Shown: positions 1-8,050, counted from the first letter of the stretch. The stretch is 37,333 bases of DNA from Candidatus Bipolaricaulota bacterium (GCA_018817505.1 JAHITR010000187.1:1-37333), one strand, 5' to 3'. Numbers and translations: made by a program. The notes: generated by a model not told the origin, from the sequence alone.

Positions 1-972
1 ATTCATGAGCGCAATCATGCCTTGATGCATGGCTGAATGGGAGAAGAGGAATGCCCCATTGCAGTCGCCCGGCGCATAAATGGCTCGATGTGTGGTTCGT
101 AGCCGGGAATCGACGCGAATACCTGCCTCAGAGTATTCCACGCCAGCGTTCTCCAACCCAAGCTCCGACAGGTCGTGCTTGCGACCTGCAGCGATCAGAA
201 GCCGTTGCCCACGGAAGGTTTCGTTATGATCGGTTTGAAGGACGACGGCGTTCCCCTCGATCCCTATGCGTCGAATTCCACGTCCGTTGTAGACGGCGAT
301 TCCTTCGTTGGCGAAGACGTCCTCAAGCATCTTGCCTGCATCCCAATCCCCGTGCGGCAGCAGGTGGGCGTCGAGATGAAGAATAGTAACCCTCGATCCA
401 AGCCGGCTAAAAGCCTGGGCCATTTCGCATCCAATCGCGCCACCCCCAATGATGAGGAGGCTCTCTGGGATCGATTCGAGATCAAACAGGGTCTCGTTGG
501 TTAGATAGTCGACAGTATCCAATCCCGGAATTGGGGGTACAGCGGGCTGTGTCCCTGTGCAGATGAAGAAACGCTTGGCTGTGTGGTTGTGGCCGTCGAC
601 GGTGACTGTATGAGGGTTGACAAATGATGCTGAACCCTTGCCCAACTTGAGGTCTGTCTTCTCGAACATCTTGGTGGTCTTTCGCTCATTGATGAATCGA
701 ATGTGCCGCTGCAGCGTCTGAAATGGGTCAACGGGATCGGGAATCTTGGCGACACGGGACAAGGCAAACTCAGAAGCTCTCGTAAAAGTGTGACGGACGT
801 GAGCCATTTGCAGCAATGACTTGCTTGGAATGCATCCTACGTTCATGCATTCGCCGCCCAAGGCGCGGCGTTCGACGGCCAGCACGCGGAGTCCCATGTT
901 GGATGCCATCACGGAGACAGCCATTCCCGCCGGACCCAGCCCAATGACACCAAGGTCGTAATCGTATCGCAT
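1..972 (-). CDS. Dihydrolipoamide dehydrogenase / mercuric reductase-like flavoprotein, 3'-truncated by the window
   Basis: This frame stays open from an ATG at 972 to the window edge, giving 324 residues of a family usually about 450-470 long, so the dimerisation domain is missing. AAAGGAG lies just upstream of the ATG. The N-terminus shows an FAD-binding GLGPAG motif near residue 12. A redox-active disulfide motif GGECMNVGCIPSK lies near residue 45, with two cysteines four residues apart. A second Rossmann motif, GGGAIGCEMAQ, lies near residue 180 for NAD(P)H, and the FAD-closing motif YAPGDC is near the cut end. Members transfer hydride between NAD(P)H and a disulfide substrate in the cytoplasm. 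No lipoyl-complex or mer genes are nearby, so the substrate is unknown. The mercuric-reductase-like, Lpd-like and SthA-like subfamilies cannot be separated without the C-terminus. Confidence 0.88.
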   Translation of the reverse strand, partial: MRYDYDLGVIGLGPAGMAVSVMASNMGLRVLAVERRALGGECMNVGCIPSKSLLQMAHVRHTFTRASEFALSRVAKIPDPVDPFQTLQRHIRFINERKTTKMFEKTDLKLGKGSASFVNPHTVTVDGHNHTAKRFFICTGTQPAVPPIPGLDTVDYLTNETLFDLESIPESLLIIGGGAIGCEMAQAFSRLGSRVTILHLDAHLLPHGDWDAGKMLEDVFANEGIAVYNGRGIRRIGIEGNAVVLQTDHNETFRGQRLLIAAGRKHDLSELGLENAGVEYSEAGIRVDSRLRTTHRAIYAPGDCNGAFLFSHSAMHQGMIALMN

Positions 973-1143
973 GTTTCTCCTTTCGAGAGAGGTTGATGCC
1001 TATGAGTGCGGCTTTGACAGTATATCGGACGGAGATAGTGGCGCCAGCTTGCTGCAGAGAACAAGCCTCCCTCGAAGAGATGGCAAGGGATGAATACACT
1101 TGGAGGGCGGTTTGCAACTTTCGAAACTGACTGGAGGTCGAAT

Positions 1144-1488
1144 ATGGAAAAGCTGACAGCCACGTGTGGACTGACTTGCTCTGAGTGCCCTGCCTACATT
1201 GGCACCCTAAATGGAGATGTCGCGGCATTGGAGGCGTTGGCCAAGACGTGGAGCCAAGCTTATGGGGCCGCTTTGACAGCTGATGATTGCACATGCGACG
1301 GATGCCACTCTGCTGCAGGCCCATGGATGTCTCATTGTGCTGAATGCGAGATCCGCGCTTGCGGAACAGGGAAGAACGTCGAGACCTGCGCGGAGTGCAC
1401 GGATTACGCCTGCGACAAACTCACCGCGTTTCTTGAGTATGTTCCTGAAGCCAAGATGGTGCTCGACGGCCTGAGAGATGGCGACTGA
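1144..1488 (+). CDS. DUF3795 family cysteine-rich protein
   Basis: A 114-residue protein starting at the ATG preceded by GGAGGT at about 1133; a longer reading from 1090 lacks such a site. It opens with TCGLTCSECPAYIGT and carries two further cysteine groups (CTCDGC near residue 50, CAECEIRACG near residue 67, then CAECTDYAC near residue 81). This is the usual pattern of DUF3795, a small family in anaerobes presumed to bind metal or an iron-sulfur cluster. The biochemical function is unknown. Its stop overlaps the start of the next gene (TGATG), so the two are probably translated together. It is divergent from the flavoprotein at 1-972. Confidence 0.85.
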   Translation: MEKLTATCGLTCSECPAYIGTLNGDVAALEALAKTWSQAYGAALTADDCTCDGCHSAAGPWMSHCAECEIRACGTGKNVETCAECTDYACDKLTAFLEYVPEAKMVLDGLRDGD

Positions 1489-1991
1489 TGTCAGACAACG
1501 TCCCTTCTTGGGTGAGGTCCATGCGTCGGCAAGATCGTGAGATTGTCGATCAAGCGCGCATTTGGGACATCCTTCGTCAAGCTGATGTCTGCCGTATCGC
1601 CTTTTGTGATGAAGGTTGGCCCTACATCGTTCCCATGAACTTCGGATGCTTGGATGGGCGGCTTTACTTTCACTGCGCCACAGGCGGAACGAAGCTTGAT
1701 TTGCTCAAATCGAACGCCAACGTCTGTTTCGAGGCCGAGGCATACGTTGAGATCACTCCTGGAAGTGAAGCGTGCGGTTGGTCAACCCGCTATCAAAGCG
1801 TGATTGGGTTCGGGCATATTTCCATTGTTGAAAAGCCTGAAGAGAAGCGCCTTGGTATTCAGGCTCTTCTGTCTCAATACGCTCGCTACACAGATCGCGC
1901 CATGGACATTCCCACGCATGTGCCTGAGAACACGTTGATTCTTCGACTGGACATCGAAAGGATCGCTGGCAAGGAGTCGACAAAAGCCTAG
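1488..1991 (+). CDS. Pyridoxamine 5'-phosphate oxidase-fold flavoprotein, NimA-like
   Basis: A 167-residue protein whose ATG overlaps the stop of the DUF3795 gene. The sequence after residue 10 (MRRQDREI, then ICRI/PYIVPMNF-like strands, YFHCATGGTKLDLL and ACGWSTRYQSVIGFG) matches the FMN-binding split-barrel family that includes NimA nitroimidazole reductases. Such proteins bind FMN or another flavin and reduce small molecules; the natural substrate is usually not known. Pairing with DUF3795 suggests a shared small-molecule or stress role, which is inference. No convincing plus-strand terminator follows: the hairpin at 2024-2056 has its T-run on the other strand. Confidence 0.85.
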   Translation: MSDNVPSWVRSMRRQDREIVDQARIWDILRQADVCRIAFCDEGWPYIVPMNFGCLDGRLYFHCATGGTKLDLLKSNANVCFEAEAYVEITPGSEACGWSTRYQSVIGFGHISIVEKPEEKRLGIQALLSQYARYTDRAMDIPTHVPENTLILRLDIERIAGKESTKA

Positions 1992-2023
1992 ACACGGGCG
2001 CTGGAAACAGGGCAAGCCAAAAA

Positions 2024-2056
2024 GAACACCCCGAAGCCGATTGCTGCGGGGTGTTC
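2024..2056 (-). terminator. Rho-independent terminator for the minus-strand two-gene unit
   Basis: A perfect 10-bp inverted repeat (GAACACCCCG at 2024-2033 and CGGGGTGTTC at 2047-2056) with a 13-nt loop. Read on the minus strand it is followed by TTTTTGG, so it would end transcription coming from 2077-2551. On the plus strand it is followed by AAAACG and has no T-run. Confidence 0.7.
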
Positions 2057-2076
2057 AAAACGCACAGAACGATCCT

Positions 2077-2370
2077 CTAGGAAAGACTGTCCGAGGTCAC
2101 GTCAGGAATAATGACTGGCCCGCCACTTGCCAATTGGTTGCGCAGGCTGTGAAGGGCGGGACGTTCTCTGCCAAACGCAAGCACATCACCAGAGAGCCGA
2201 AGGACACGCTTTCGCACCTCTTCATAAAGTGGTGAAGAGGTCGATTTCAGCACTTCAAGCAGATCCACAATGCTGGCGTTGGAGGGCAAGCAAATGGCTT
2301 CTTTTCTATCCTCTACTGACTTTTCCATCGAATCAACAAGCAGAATCCACCGTTCATTAGGTGCTGTCAT
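2077..2370 (-). CDS. Small protein of unknown function
   Basis: 97 residues, soluble, mixed charge, no cysteines beyond one at about residue 28, no membrane segment and no motif I recognise. A GGAGG lies six bases before the ATG at 2370, which favours this start over the ATG at 2376 that would abut the site. It overlaps the end of the upstream small gene by 14 bp and is followed closely by a good minus-strand terminator. That gives real-gene support despite no recognisable family. The phrase SNASIVDLLEVLKSTSSPLYEEVRKRV (residues about 31-57) suggests a helical core. Function unknown. Confidence 0.62.
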   Translation of the reverse strand: MTAPNERWILLVDSMEKSVEDRKEAICLPSNASIVDLLEVLKSTSSPLYEEVRKRVLRLSGDVLAFGRERPALHSLRNQLASGGPVIIPDVTSDSLS

Positions 2371-2551
2371 CGTCATCCTCCCTTGTCTGGGTTTGTCGTG
2401 CGAATTGAGCCAAAGCTTTGATGCAATAGCCGGTAGCCGTGCCCGCGGCTAGGAAACGGCGCCATCGAGCTGGTGTACAGCTCATGTTCGTGCGTTGCGA
2501 CGTTCGTCTCTTGTATGCCTTCTTCCAATCTACTGCCTTGGGATCTACCAT
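2357..2551 (-). CDS. Very small basic protein of unknown function
   Basis: 64 residues starting at the ATG at 2551, which has GGAGG eight bases upstream; a GTG at 2560 is in frame but sits against the ribosome site. The N-terminal half is strongly basic (KKAYKRRTSQR, then ARWRRFLAAG) and the C-terminus is acidic (REDDDDST). It overlaps the next small gene by 14 bp, the tight coupling expected of an operon. A short helix such as AAGTATGYCIKALAQFA might be amphipathic. I do not recognise a family. A nucleic-acid or partner-protein binding role is only a guess from charge. Confidence 0.55.
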   Translation of the reverse strand: MVDPKAVDWKKAYKRRTSQRTNMSCTPARWRRFLAAGTATGYCIKALAQFARQTQTREDDDDST

Positions 2552-2613
2552 GCTACTCACCTCCTGGATCTTGTACCCGCACTGCGCGGCTGTGTTGCCT
2601 ATCCAAACAAAAG

Positions 2614-2631
2614 CGCAGGCCGAGGCCTGCG
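2614..2631 (-). terminator. Short hairpin, possible terminator or attenuator
   Basis: CGCAGGC / GCCTGCG arms of 7 bp around a 4-base loop. On the minus strand it is followed by CTTTTGTTT, a modest T-run. It lies about 60 bases upstream of the small gene starting at 2551, so it could attenuate that unit or end an unseen transcript. Weak evidence. Confidence 0.35.
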
Positions 2632-2864
2632 TTCTCTTGTCGGACTCTTGAGCGTCTCTTGGTTGCTAGATTGGCTCAGTTCGTCCGACAGCCATTTGGA
2701 GGACGCAAAGGAAAGCCGAACCGTCAATCGTACATGCGGTTAGGGACCAACGCTTTGTCGTCACCATAAGACCATCAGTATACAATGAACTGGCGGGATC
2801 ACAAAGACATTTGACCGCAGAGTGACCTGTGCACGGACGTCGCTGGGGATCGAAAGCGTTGAAT

Positions 2865-2937
2865 GGAGATAGAGAACGCGAGCTCCTGCACCCATGCCGA
2901 AGATTCCAAACCCAAGAAGCTCGCGTTCTGGCTCTCC
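2865..2937. repeat. Imperfect 20-bp inverted repeat with 33-base spacer
   Basis: Arms at 2865-2884 and 2918-2937. The inner 12 bp (AGAACGCGAGCT / AGCTCGCGTTCT) match perfectly and the outer 8 bp have three mismatches. It lies in a gene-free stretch. It may be a structured RNA, a small mobile-element remnant or an operator. No coding gene or T-run helps decide. Confidence 0.45.
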
Positions 2938-3072
2938 ACTCATTGCAATGGGGTGATTCTAGCAGGAAGCAGCCAGTTTGCCAAGCAGCCTGACAGCTTT
3001 AGTCAATCGAGATCTTCCCGATTTGAATCGGACGAGGTGAACGTCACTGAGCGGAGCAAGCAGAGAGCTGAC

Positions 3073-3504
3073 CTAGACGATGAACGTGTGAGGAATTGAC
3101 TCTCCAGGCTCGAGATACTCAATTTCCACGCGCGTGATCCGGATGAGGCAGAAGTCGGGGTCCTGGGTTCCGGTCCAGTGCTCGGTGAGAAACGGAATTT
3201 GACCCCCAATTCGCTCAATCACGTCTCCATCTCTTGTGATGGTTGCGATGCCACTCACGCGAATGTAGCCGTTTCCGCATTCAGCGGACAGCGGATAACA
3301 GAACTCCACATTGGGATTGCGTAGGATCTGTCTGGACTTGGCACTTCTTGGACTCGTAGCAATCCAGAATTTCTCTTCCAGGTTGAGCAGCGTGATCGGG
3401 CGGACGCGAGGCTGATCTCCCTCGGCTGTGGCCAGATACACACACTGCCCTGGTTGAAAGTGCATCCACACGGCGGTCTTGATCTCATCCAGAGTTTTGC
3501 TCAT
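3073..3504 (-). CDS. Pyridoxamine 5'-phosphate oxidase-fold flavoprotein
   Basis: 143 residues; the ATG at 3504 has AGGAG eight bases upstream. The order of elements is that of small FMN-binding split barrels: helix DEIKTAVWMHF, strand CVYLATAEGDQPRVRPITLL (residues about 21-40), FWIATSPRSAKSRQILRNPNVE (about 47-68), and the C-terminal strand FCLIRITRVEIEYLEPGE. It resembles the general-stress or pyridoxamine-oxidase-like subgroup rather than NimA, so it is not a copy of the protein at 1488-1991. It probably binds FMN, F420 or heme; the substrate is unknown. It is separated from its neighbours and probably forms a single-gene unit. Confidence 0.83.
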   Translation of the reverse strand: MSKTLDEIKTAVWMHFQPGQCVYLATAEGDQPRVRPITLLNLEEKFWIATSPRSAKSRQILRNPNVEFCYPLSAECGNGYIRVSGIATITRDGDVIERIGGQIPFLTEHWTGTQDPDFCLIRITRVEIEYLEPGESIPHTFIV

Positions 3505-3751
3505 CAGTCACGCTCCTCTTTTTAAGACGACGTCAGCATACAGCGGCTCGTCTCAGTGAGCCAAACGCATGTTTCTGGACAAGCGTCCGATTCTTGGGCG
3601 GGACGAAATACCGGTGCTCGAGGCGGCAAGAGATGTTCTCATCAAAACCGCTGTCCAGAATGGGATAAACGTGGTGTGCTCGCCAACACATGTGAGCGTA
3701 GTGAGCACCCGGCATGACGGAAACGCCGAATTCAAGCGATCTCTCGAAGAG

Positions 3752-3780
3752 TTGCAAAGAAAGCGGCCAAACTATATAGT
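3752..3780 (+). promoter_or_regulatory. Predicted sigma70-like promoter of pstS
   Basis: TTGCAA at 3752-3757 and TATAGT at 3775-3780 separated by 17 bp. The -10 box lies inside the palindrome at 3770-3781, so a protein bound there would block RNA polymerase. Confidence 0.6.
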
Positions 3781-3781
3781 T
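3770..3781. promoter_or_regulatory. Palindromic operator candidate at the pstS promoter
   Basis: AACTATATAGTT is a perfect 12-bp palindrome covering the pstS -10 box. A ten-of-twelve match recurs before pstC, and related CTATAG palindromes lie at the arsC-like and phoU promoters. The fused AbrB-PhoU protein encoded at 8126-9118 is the obvious candidate to bind it. Confidence 0.5.
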
Positions 3782-3816
3782 CAGATATTAAATACATACA
3801 GCGAAGGATGGTACAC

Positions 3817-4647
3817 ATGGCACTTCGAAGATTCGCACAAATTGGTTTTGCTGCACTGATGGCGTTTGGGTTGCTTGGCTTCGGCTTCGCAGTTCAAGCA
3901 GCAGATGTGACGTTTACGGGGTCTACAACGGTTCTGCCGATTGCGCAGGCTGTCGCAGAGGCATTGGCCGATCAGTTTGATATTGAGGTGGCTGGTGGCG
4001 GTTCGAGCGTCGGCGTGGCGGCTCTGCTTGATGGCACGACGGATATTGGCGATCACTCGCGCTCTATCAAGTCGTCCGAATACGAGAAAGCTGTCCAAGC
4101 TGGTGTATTCCCGTTCACATTTCACGTAGCCAATGATGCCATTGCCGTCGTTGTGCATCCCTCAAACGGGATAGCAAATTTAACAATTGAGCAACTTAGG
4201 GCGATCTACACAGGTGAGATCACGAATTGGTCGCAAGTCGGCGGAAACAGCGGAGAAATCGTCGTTGTAGGGCGCGATAGTGCGTCAGGTACCTTTGAAA
4301 CCTGGGAGCTTCTCGTCATGGATAAAGAAGACCCTGCTTCCTCGGTCTTGGCTCTTTCGTCGAACGCTGATGTTGCGTCTGAAGTTGCCAATAATGCGAA
4401 TGCGATTGGCTATGCCGGAATCGCCTACATCAACCCTCAGCTCAAGGCGATCACGATCGATGGAAAGGTTGCATCGCTCGAAACGGCAATCAATTACTCC
4501 TATCCCATTGCTCGCCCCTTGTTCATGTCTACGAACGGCTTCCCAGCTCCTGGCCCTGTACTGGACATCATCCTGTTTGTCCTCTCGGATGCTGGCCAGC
4601 GATTGGTGGAAGAAGTGGGATACGCCCCTATCCGCGTGCTTCCCTAG
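3817..4647 (+). CDS. pstS: Phosphate ABC transporter substrate-binding protein PstS
   Basis: 276 residues. The ATG at 3817 is preferred because GAAGG lies nine bases before it, while the ATG at 3808 abuts that site. A signal peptide is clear: basic start MALRRF, hydrophobic core to about residue 25, and an AQA-like cleavage site before ADVTFTGST. The mature N-terminus GSTTVLPIAQA, followed by GGGSSVGVAALLDGTTDIG, is the phosphate-binding loop pattern of PstS. The motif GRDSASGTFETWE near residue 155 is the second ligand loop. It captures phosphate outside the membrane for PstCAB. It is separated from pstC by a strong hairpin and a second promoter, so its level can be set independently. Confidence 0.95.
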   Translation: MALRRFAQIGFAALMAFGLLGFGFAVQAADVTFTGSTTVLPIAQAVAEALADQFDIEVAGGGSSVGVAALLDGTTDIGDHSRSIKSSEYEKAVQAGVFPFTFHVANDAIAVVVHPSNGIANLTIEQLRAIYTGEITNWSQVGGNSGEIVVVGRDSASGTFETWELLVMDKEDPASSVLALSSNADVASEVANNANAIGYAGIAYINPQLKAITIDGKVASLETAINYSYPIARPLFMSTNGFPAPGPVLDIILFVLSDAGQRLVEEVGYAPIRVLP

Positions 4648-4690
4648 AGTTTGATCGATCGAAATGTATCTGCAACAGGGTCCACTAGAG

Positions 4691-4722
4691 GCACGACCGA
4701 CCAGCTTGCTGGTCGGTCGTGC
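4691..4722 (+). terminator. Strong hairpin between pstS and pstC
   Basis: A perfect 14-bp stem (GCACGACCGACCAG at 4691-4704, CTGGTCGGTCGTGC at 4709-4722) with a CTTG loop, 43 bases after the pstS stop. No clear T-run follows, so it may act as a 3'-end stabiliser or partial terminator. That would allow more PstS than PstC, a common arrangement for binding-protein genes. Confidence 0.6.
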
Positions 4723-4744
4723 GCTTACAAGAGGTGCTCTCGCT

Positions 4745-4772
4745 TTGCATGACGGCTGACAAATGCTATACT
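4745..4772 (+). promoter_or_regulatory. Predicted promoter of pstCAB
   Basis: TTGCAT at 4745-4750 and TATACT at 4767-4772 with a 16-bp spacer. The predicted start point is near 4780, directly at the CTATATAG palindrome. Confidence 0.55.
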
Positions 4773-4781
4773 TGCGCTGCA

Positions 4782-4793
4782 AACTATATAGAA
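4782..4793. promoter_or_regulatory. Operator candidate at the pstC start point
   Basis: AACTATATAGAA: the core CTATATAG (4784-4791) is a perfect palindrome, and the site matches the pstS site at 10 of 12 positions. It sits at the predicted transcription start, where a bound repressor would act. Confidence 0.45.
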
Positions 4794-4803
4794 CGGTAAG
4801 ATA

Positions 4804-5760
4804 ATGCCAAATCGAGGATTGGAGACCAAAGATCAAATGGGGATCGATCTGCGTTCGCTATCCCAACGGGGGGGCGCCGGATTTCTCCGCGTCCTTAGGG
4901 AACGTTGGGATAGACCGGTGTTCGCTGCGCTGGCGAGTGTATCGTTGATTGCCCTCGGATTGATTCTGTTCTTCATCTTCTCTGAAGCATTGCCGTTGTT
5001 TCGCACGATCTCGCTGAGCAACTTCTTTGGTGGCACATGGCTTCCAACTGTTGAGCCCAATCGATTCGGCATTCTCCCGCTGCTCACAGGTTCAGGTCTC
5101 GTGATGGTTGGCGCGCTGGTGGTAGCGATCCCATTCGGATTGGCAGCCGCGTTGTTCATTGCCGAGATTGCTACTGGGATCATCAAGGATATCGCCAAGT
5201 CCGTGTTGGAGCTGCTCGCAGGTATTCCGTCCGTCGTGTATGGGTTCTTCGGGCTGATGGTTCTTGCACCCATCCTGCAGCAGATCGCTCATATTCCGTA
5301 CCGGCGGACGGCGTTGCTTGCCTCATTGATACTCGGTGTGATGGCGCTGCCAACGATCGCGAGTCTGGCTGAAGATGCGCTGACGGCTGTCCCCAGATCC
5401 TATCGTGAGGCGTCGCTGGCCATGGGCGCAAGCCGGTGGCAAACCATGTGGCGAGTCACGTTCCCGGCTGCGTTTTCTGGAATTATCGGCGCAGTGATTC
5501 TTGGGATGGGGCGCGCCATTGGTGAAACGATGGCTGTTCTGATGCTGTCTGGAAATGCAGCACAAATGGTTGGAAGCTTTCTGAAACCTGTCCGTACGTT
5601 GACTGCAACCATTGCTCTAGAGATGGCGGAGACGCCGTTTGGAAGCGAGCACTACCATGCGCTGTTCGGAATCGGCGCTGTCCTTCTCATCATTACGCTG
5701 GCGATGAACTGGATTGCCGAGGCGTTACGCGGCCGATTGGCAAGGAAGCACGGATCATGA
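4804..5760 (+). CDS. pstC: Phosphate ABC transporter permease PstC
   Basis: 318 residues with six predicted membrane segments, beginning FAALASVSLIALGLILFFIF (residues about 39-58). The EAA loop that docks to the ATPase is visible as YREASLAMGASRWQTMWRV near residue 200. It follows the signature AIGETMAVLML near residue 238 of PstC/PstA-type permeases. It forms the inner-membrane phosphate channel with PstA. Start is ATG 4804 after a weak GGTAAG; ATG 4837 (GGAG upstream) is an alternative giving 307 residues. It overlaps pstA by ATGA. Confidence 0.93.
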   Translation: MPNRGLETKDQMGIDLRSLSQRGGAGFLRVLRERWDRPVFAALASVSLIALGLILFFIFSEALPLFRTISLSNFFGGTWLPTVEPNRFGILPLLTGSGLVMVGALVVAIPFGLAAALFIAEIATGIIKDIAKSVLELLAGIPSVVYGFFGLMVLAPILQQIAHIPYRRTALLASLILGVMALPTIASLAEDALTAVPRSYREASLAMGASRWQTMWRVTFPAAFSGIIGAVILGMGRAIGETMAVLMLSGNAAQMVGSFLKPVRTLTATIALEMAETPFGSEHYHALFGIGAVLLIITLAMNWIAEALRGRLARKHGS

Positions 5761-6647
5761 TGACCGGGCCTGCTCAGATCGTCAAACGGCGGACAACGGC
5801 GCAACGAGTCGCCTTCTCCTTGTTGACGCTGGCGAGTCTGCTTTCATTTCTTGCTCTGGGCGCAATCCTCTACACTGTGTTTCGCAAAGGAGTTAGCGCG
5901 ATCTCGTGGGAGTTCTTGACTAAGATGCCCAAGAGCGGTATGACGCAAGGTGGCATCTATCCGATGGTTCTCGGGAGCTTCTACCTGACTGCAGGAGCCC
6001 TCATCTCGGCTCTGCCGTTTGGTGTGATCTCAGCCATTTGGCTATCAGAATATGCTGGCGGTGGTTGGTGGGTACGCACCATCCGCATCGGAGTGAATAC
6101 GCTAGCTGGGGTACCATCGATCGTCTTCGGCCTGCTGGGCTTCGCGTTTTTCGTGAATGTTCTGGGGTTGGGTGCATCCCTTCTGTCTGGCGCGTTCACG
6201 CTGGGCATTCTCATTCTTCCCATCTTGATCCGTGCCGCAGAAGAAGCGTTGCGATCCGTGCCCAACGAATTCAGAGAGGCAGCTCTGGCGCTCGGCGCGA
6301 CGCAATGGCGCTCGGTAAGAACCGTTGTTTTGCCCAGTGCGATTCCCGGCATCATGACGGGCGCCATCCTGGGTATTGGCCGCGCGATCGGCGAGACGGC
6401 GCCCATCTTGTTCACAGCCGCAGCTATCTACAAAACACGGCTCCCTGATACGCTGATTGACACGCTGATGTCGCGAACGATGGCGCTTCCAACACACATC
6501 TTCTATATGGCTACAGAGAACCCACGAGGCTGGCAAGCTGTTGACCTTCAGTTTGGCGCTGCCTTGCTCCTGTTGGGTCTTGTCGTTTGTCTGAATCTTG
6601 GAGCCGTTATTTGGCGAACCCGGGTCCGAAGGAGGAAACAATGGTAA
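5757..6647 (+). CDS. pstA: Phosphate ABC transporter permease PstA
   Basis: 296 residues, overlapping the pstC stop (ATGA). There are six predicted membrane segments. The EAA loop reads [19 protein letters not shown] (residues about 180-198), followed by [16 protein letters not shown], the standard PstA signature. Together with PstC it forms the phosphate channel in the cytoplasmic membrane. Its end overlaps the start of pstB, with the pstB ribosome site GGAGG inside its last codons, so translation of the two is coupled. Confidence 0.94.
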   Translation: MMTGPAQIVKRRTTAQRVAFSLLTLASLLSFLALGAILYTVFRKGVSAISWEFLTKMPKSGMTQGGIYPMVLGSFYLTAGALISALPFGVISAIWLSEYAGGGWWVRTIRIGVNTLAGVPSIVFGLLGFAFFVNVLGLGASLLSGAFTLGILILPILIRAAEEALRSVPNEFREAALALGATQWRSVRTVVLPSAIPGIMTGAILGIGRAIGETAPILFTAAAIYKTRLPDTLIDTLMSRTMALPTHIFYMATENPRGWQAVDLQFGAALLLLGLVVCLNLGAVIWRTRVRRRKQW

Positions 6648-7462
6648 CTGGCACACACGACACCAAGCGAGAGACTACAGCGCGCGAATGGATTCGGCGT
6701 AACTTCGACACCCAGGGGGTCATTCAAACAGAAGGGCTGAGCTTCTACTACGGCAAGGAACGTGTTTTGCAGGATGTTTCTCTCTCGATTCCGCTCGACG
6801 GCGTGACCGCCATTATGGGGCCGTCTGGTTGTGGCAAGAGCACGCTGCTTCGCACATTCAACCGGATGTACGAGCTTTATCGTGGTGCCCGTGCGGAGGG
6901 GAAGATCACGTTCCTTGGTCAGGACTTGCTGAAGGCAGATCCTGTATCGCTTCGGAAGCACATCGGCATGGTCTTCCAGCGGCCGAACCCGTTCCCGAAG
7001 TCGATCTTCGAGAACGTCATCTATGGCCCGAAAGTGCATGGCATTCGCAAGAAATCCGAATTGCAGGACATTGCCGAGGAAAGCCTACAGCGTGCTGCCT
7101 TGTGGGATGAGGTCAAGGATCGCCTGAAAGAGAGTGCGTTCTCGCTGTCCGGGGGGCAACAGCAACGCCTGTGTATTGCCCGGGCTCTGGCTGTGCATCC
7201 CGAGGTGCTGTTGATGGACGAGCCGTGTTCGGCATTGGATCCGAAGGCGACTGACAAGATTGAGCAGACGACGCGTGAGCTGGCTGAGGAGCTCACCGTT
7301 GTTATCGTTACGCACAACCTGCAGCAAGCGGCACGGGTATCCGATCATGTGGCTGTGCTGCTCGCAGGCGGTGAATTGGCGGAATTCGGTCCAACGCGAA
7401 CTGTGTTTGACAGTCCCTCGGACGATAGAGTCTGCGACTACCTCTGTGGAAGATTCGGGTGA
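6641..7462 (+). CDS. pstB: Phosphate ABC transporter ATP-binding protein PstB
   Basis: 273 residues; the ATG at 6641 has GGAGG seven bases upstream, which rules out the longer frame from 6587. Walker A is GPSGCGKST (residues about 61-69), Q-loop [14 protein letters not shown] signature LSGGQQQR, Walker [14 protein letters not shown] and H-loop VIVTHN. The [12 protein letters not shown] stretch is typical of PstB. It hydrolyses ATP to power phosphate import through PstCA. It is the last gene of the plus-strand pst unit. PhoU, usually the next gene, is instead on the opposite strand. Confidence 0.96.
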   Translation: MVTGTHDTKRETTAREWIRRNFDTQGVIQTEGLSFYYGKERVLQDVSLSIPLDGVTAIMGPSGCGKSTLLRTFNRMYELYRGARAEGKITFLGQDLLKADPVSLRKHIGMVFQRPNPFPKSIFENVIYGPKVHGIRKKSELQDIAEESLQRAALWDEVKDRLKESAFSLSGGQQQRLCIARALAVHPEVLLMDEPCSALDPKATDKIEQTTRELAEELTVVIVTHNLQQAARVSDHVAVLLAGGELAEFGPTRTVFDSPSDDRVCDYLCGRFG

Positions 7463-7575
7463 CTTCCCATTTCTAGGAGTGATTGCTGGAAAGCCTTGGT
7501 GGGGGTCTTTCTGTGTTCGACGCTCGCCCTTGGTCTCGATTATGGCGGAGAGGATTCTGAAGCAGGATTCCTCAA

Positions 7576-8010
7576 TCAGATGCGTTTTACGCCGAATTCC
7601 CGTGGATGAAATGTGTCTTGAATCCAGCGGTCGATTTCGTCTCGCGTATTCCTAAATGCACTGAGGATTGCCTCGTCTGATCCTGCTGCACTGGATGGAT
7701 CGACGAAGGCATGATGGATGAGTCGCTTCGCTCCCGGAAAGAATGGGCAGGTTTCCTGGGCAGAATCGCACGTGGTCACAACGGCATCGAAAGGTTGATC
7801 CAAATACGCAGAAACGCTTTCGGATAAGTGTTTGCTGATGTCGATATCCCACTCGCTCAGGACCTGGACGGCCAAGGGATGCACCGACGACGGATGCGTT
7901 CCTGCGCTGAATGCTTCATAGGTTCCTCCATAACGGAATCGAAGCAGCCCTTCAGCCATCTGCGATCGACACGAATTGTGGGTGCAGAGAAATAGCACGC
8001 GTAATTTCAT
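7576..8010 (-). CDS. arsC: Low-molecular-weight phosphatase / ArsC-type arsenate reductase
   Basis: 144 residues. The N-terminus VLFLCTHNSCRSQMAEG holds the CX5R phosphate loop (Cys9, Arg15). A pair of downstream cysteines (TTCDSAQETCPFF, residues about 80-90) matches the resolving cysteines of thioredoxin-linked ArsC. The family reduces arsenate or dephosphorylates protein tyrosine. No ars transporter or ArsR is in the window. The position between pstB and phoU, and its own promoter carrying the same palindrome class, suggest induction with the phosphate genes, perhaps because arsenate enters through Pst. That link is inference. Confidence 0.85.
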   Translation of the reverse strand: MKLRVLFLCTHNSCRSQMAEGLLRFRYGGTYEAFSAGTHPSSVHPLAVQVLSEWDIDISKHLSESVSAYLDQPFDAVVTTCDSAQETCPFFPGAKRLIHHAFVDPSSAAGSDEAILSAFRNTRDEIDRWIQDTFHPREFGVKRI

Positions 8011-8050
8011 CGCTAGTCACCATGCTTTGAAGTATATATGTAATGAAAAA

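Larger units (their letters stand above)
2552..3072. other. Intergenic stretch without a supported gene
   Basis: About 520 bases between the small-gene unit and the next flavoprotein. Short open frames exist on both strands, but none has a good ribosome site plus protein-like composition. It contains a short hairpin (2614-2631) and a longer imperfect inverted repeat (2865-2937), listed separately. I see no tRNA cloverleaf. Confidence 0.5.
3505..3816. other. Intergenic region containing the pstS promoter
   Basis: 312 bases between a minus-strand flavoprotein and pstS. An open frame from 3569 runs into pstS, but it would overlap the pstS promoter, ribosome site and signal peptide, so I do not call it. 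The right end holds the pstS promoter and the AACTATATAGTT palindrome. Confidence 0.55.

Noticed and set aside
770-1324. Long minus-strand frame opposite the DUF3795 gene
   Set aside because: It overlaps two better-supported genes on both strands and its composition is not protein-like; the flavoprotein frame ending at 972 explains this strand.
2552-3072. tRNA or CRISPR array in the gene-free stretch
   Set aside because: No cloverleaf with a T-loop consensus and no regularly spaced direct repeats were seen here or elsewhere in the window.
3569-3859. Open frame of 96 codons on the plus strand before pstS
   Set aside because: It runs through the pstS promoter, ribosome site and signal peptide, has no good ribosome site of its own and no recognisable family.
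7463-7575. Bidirectional terminator between pstB and the arsC-like gene
   Set aside because: Expected from the convergent layout, but I found only a broken stem around AAAGCC/GGTCTTT, not good enough to call.
7576-8010. An arsenic-resistance operon
   Set aside because: Only the ArsC-like gene is present; no ArsR, ArsB or Acr3 is in the window, and the neighbours are phosphate genes.
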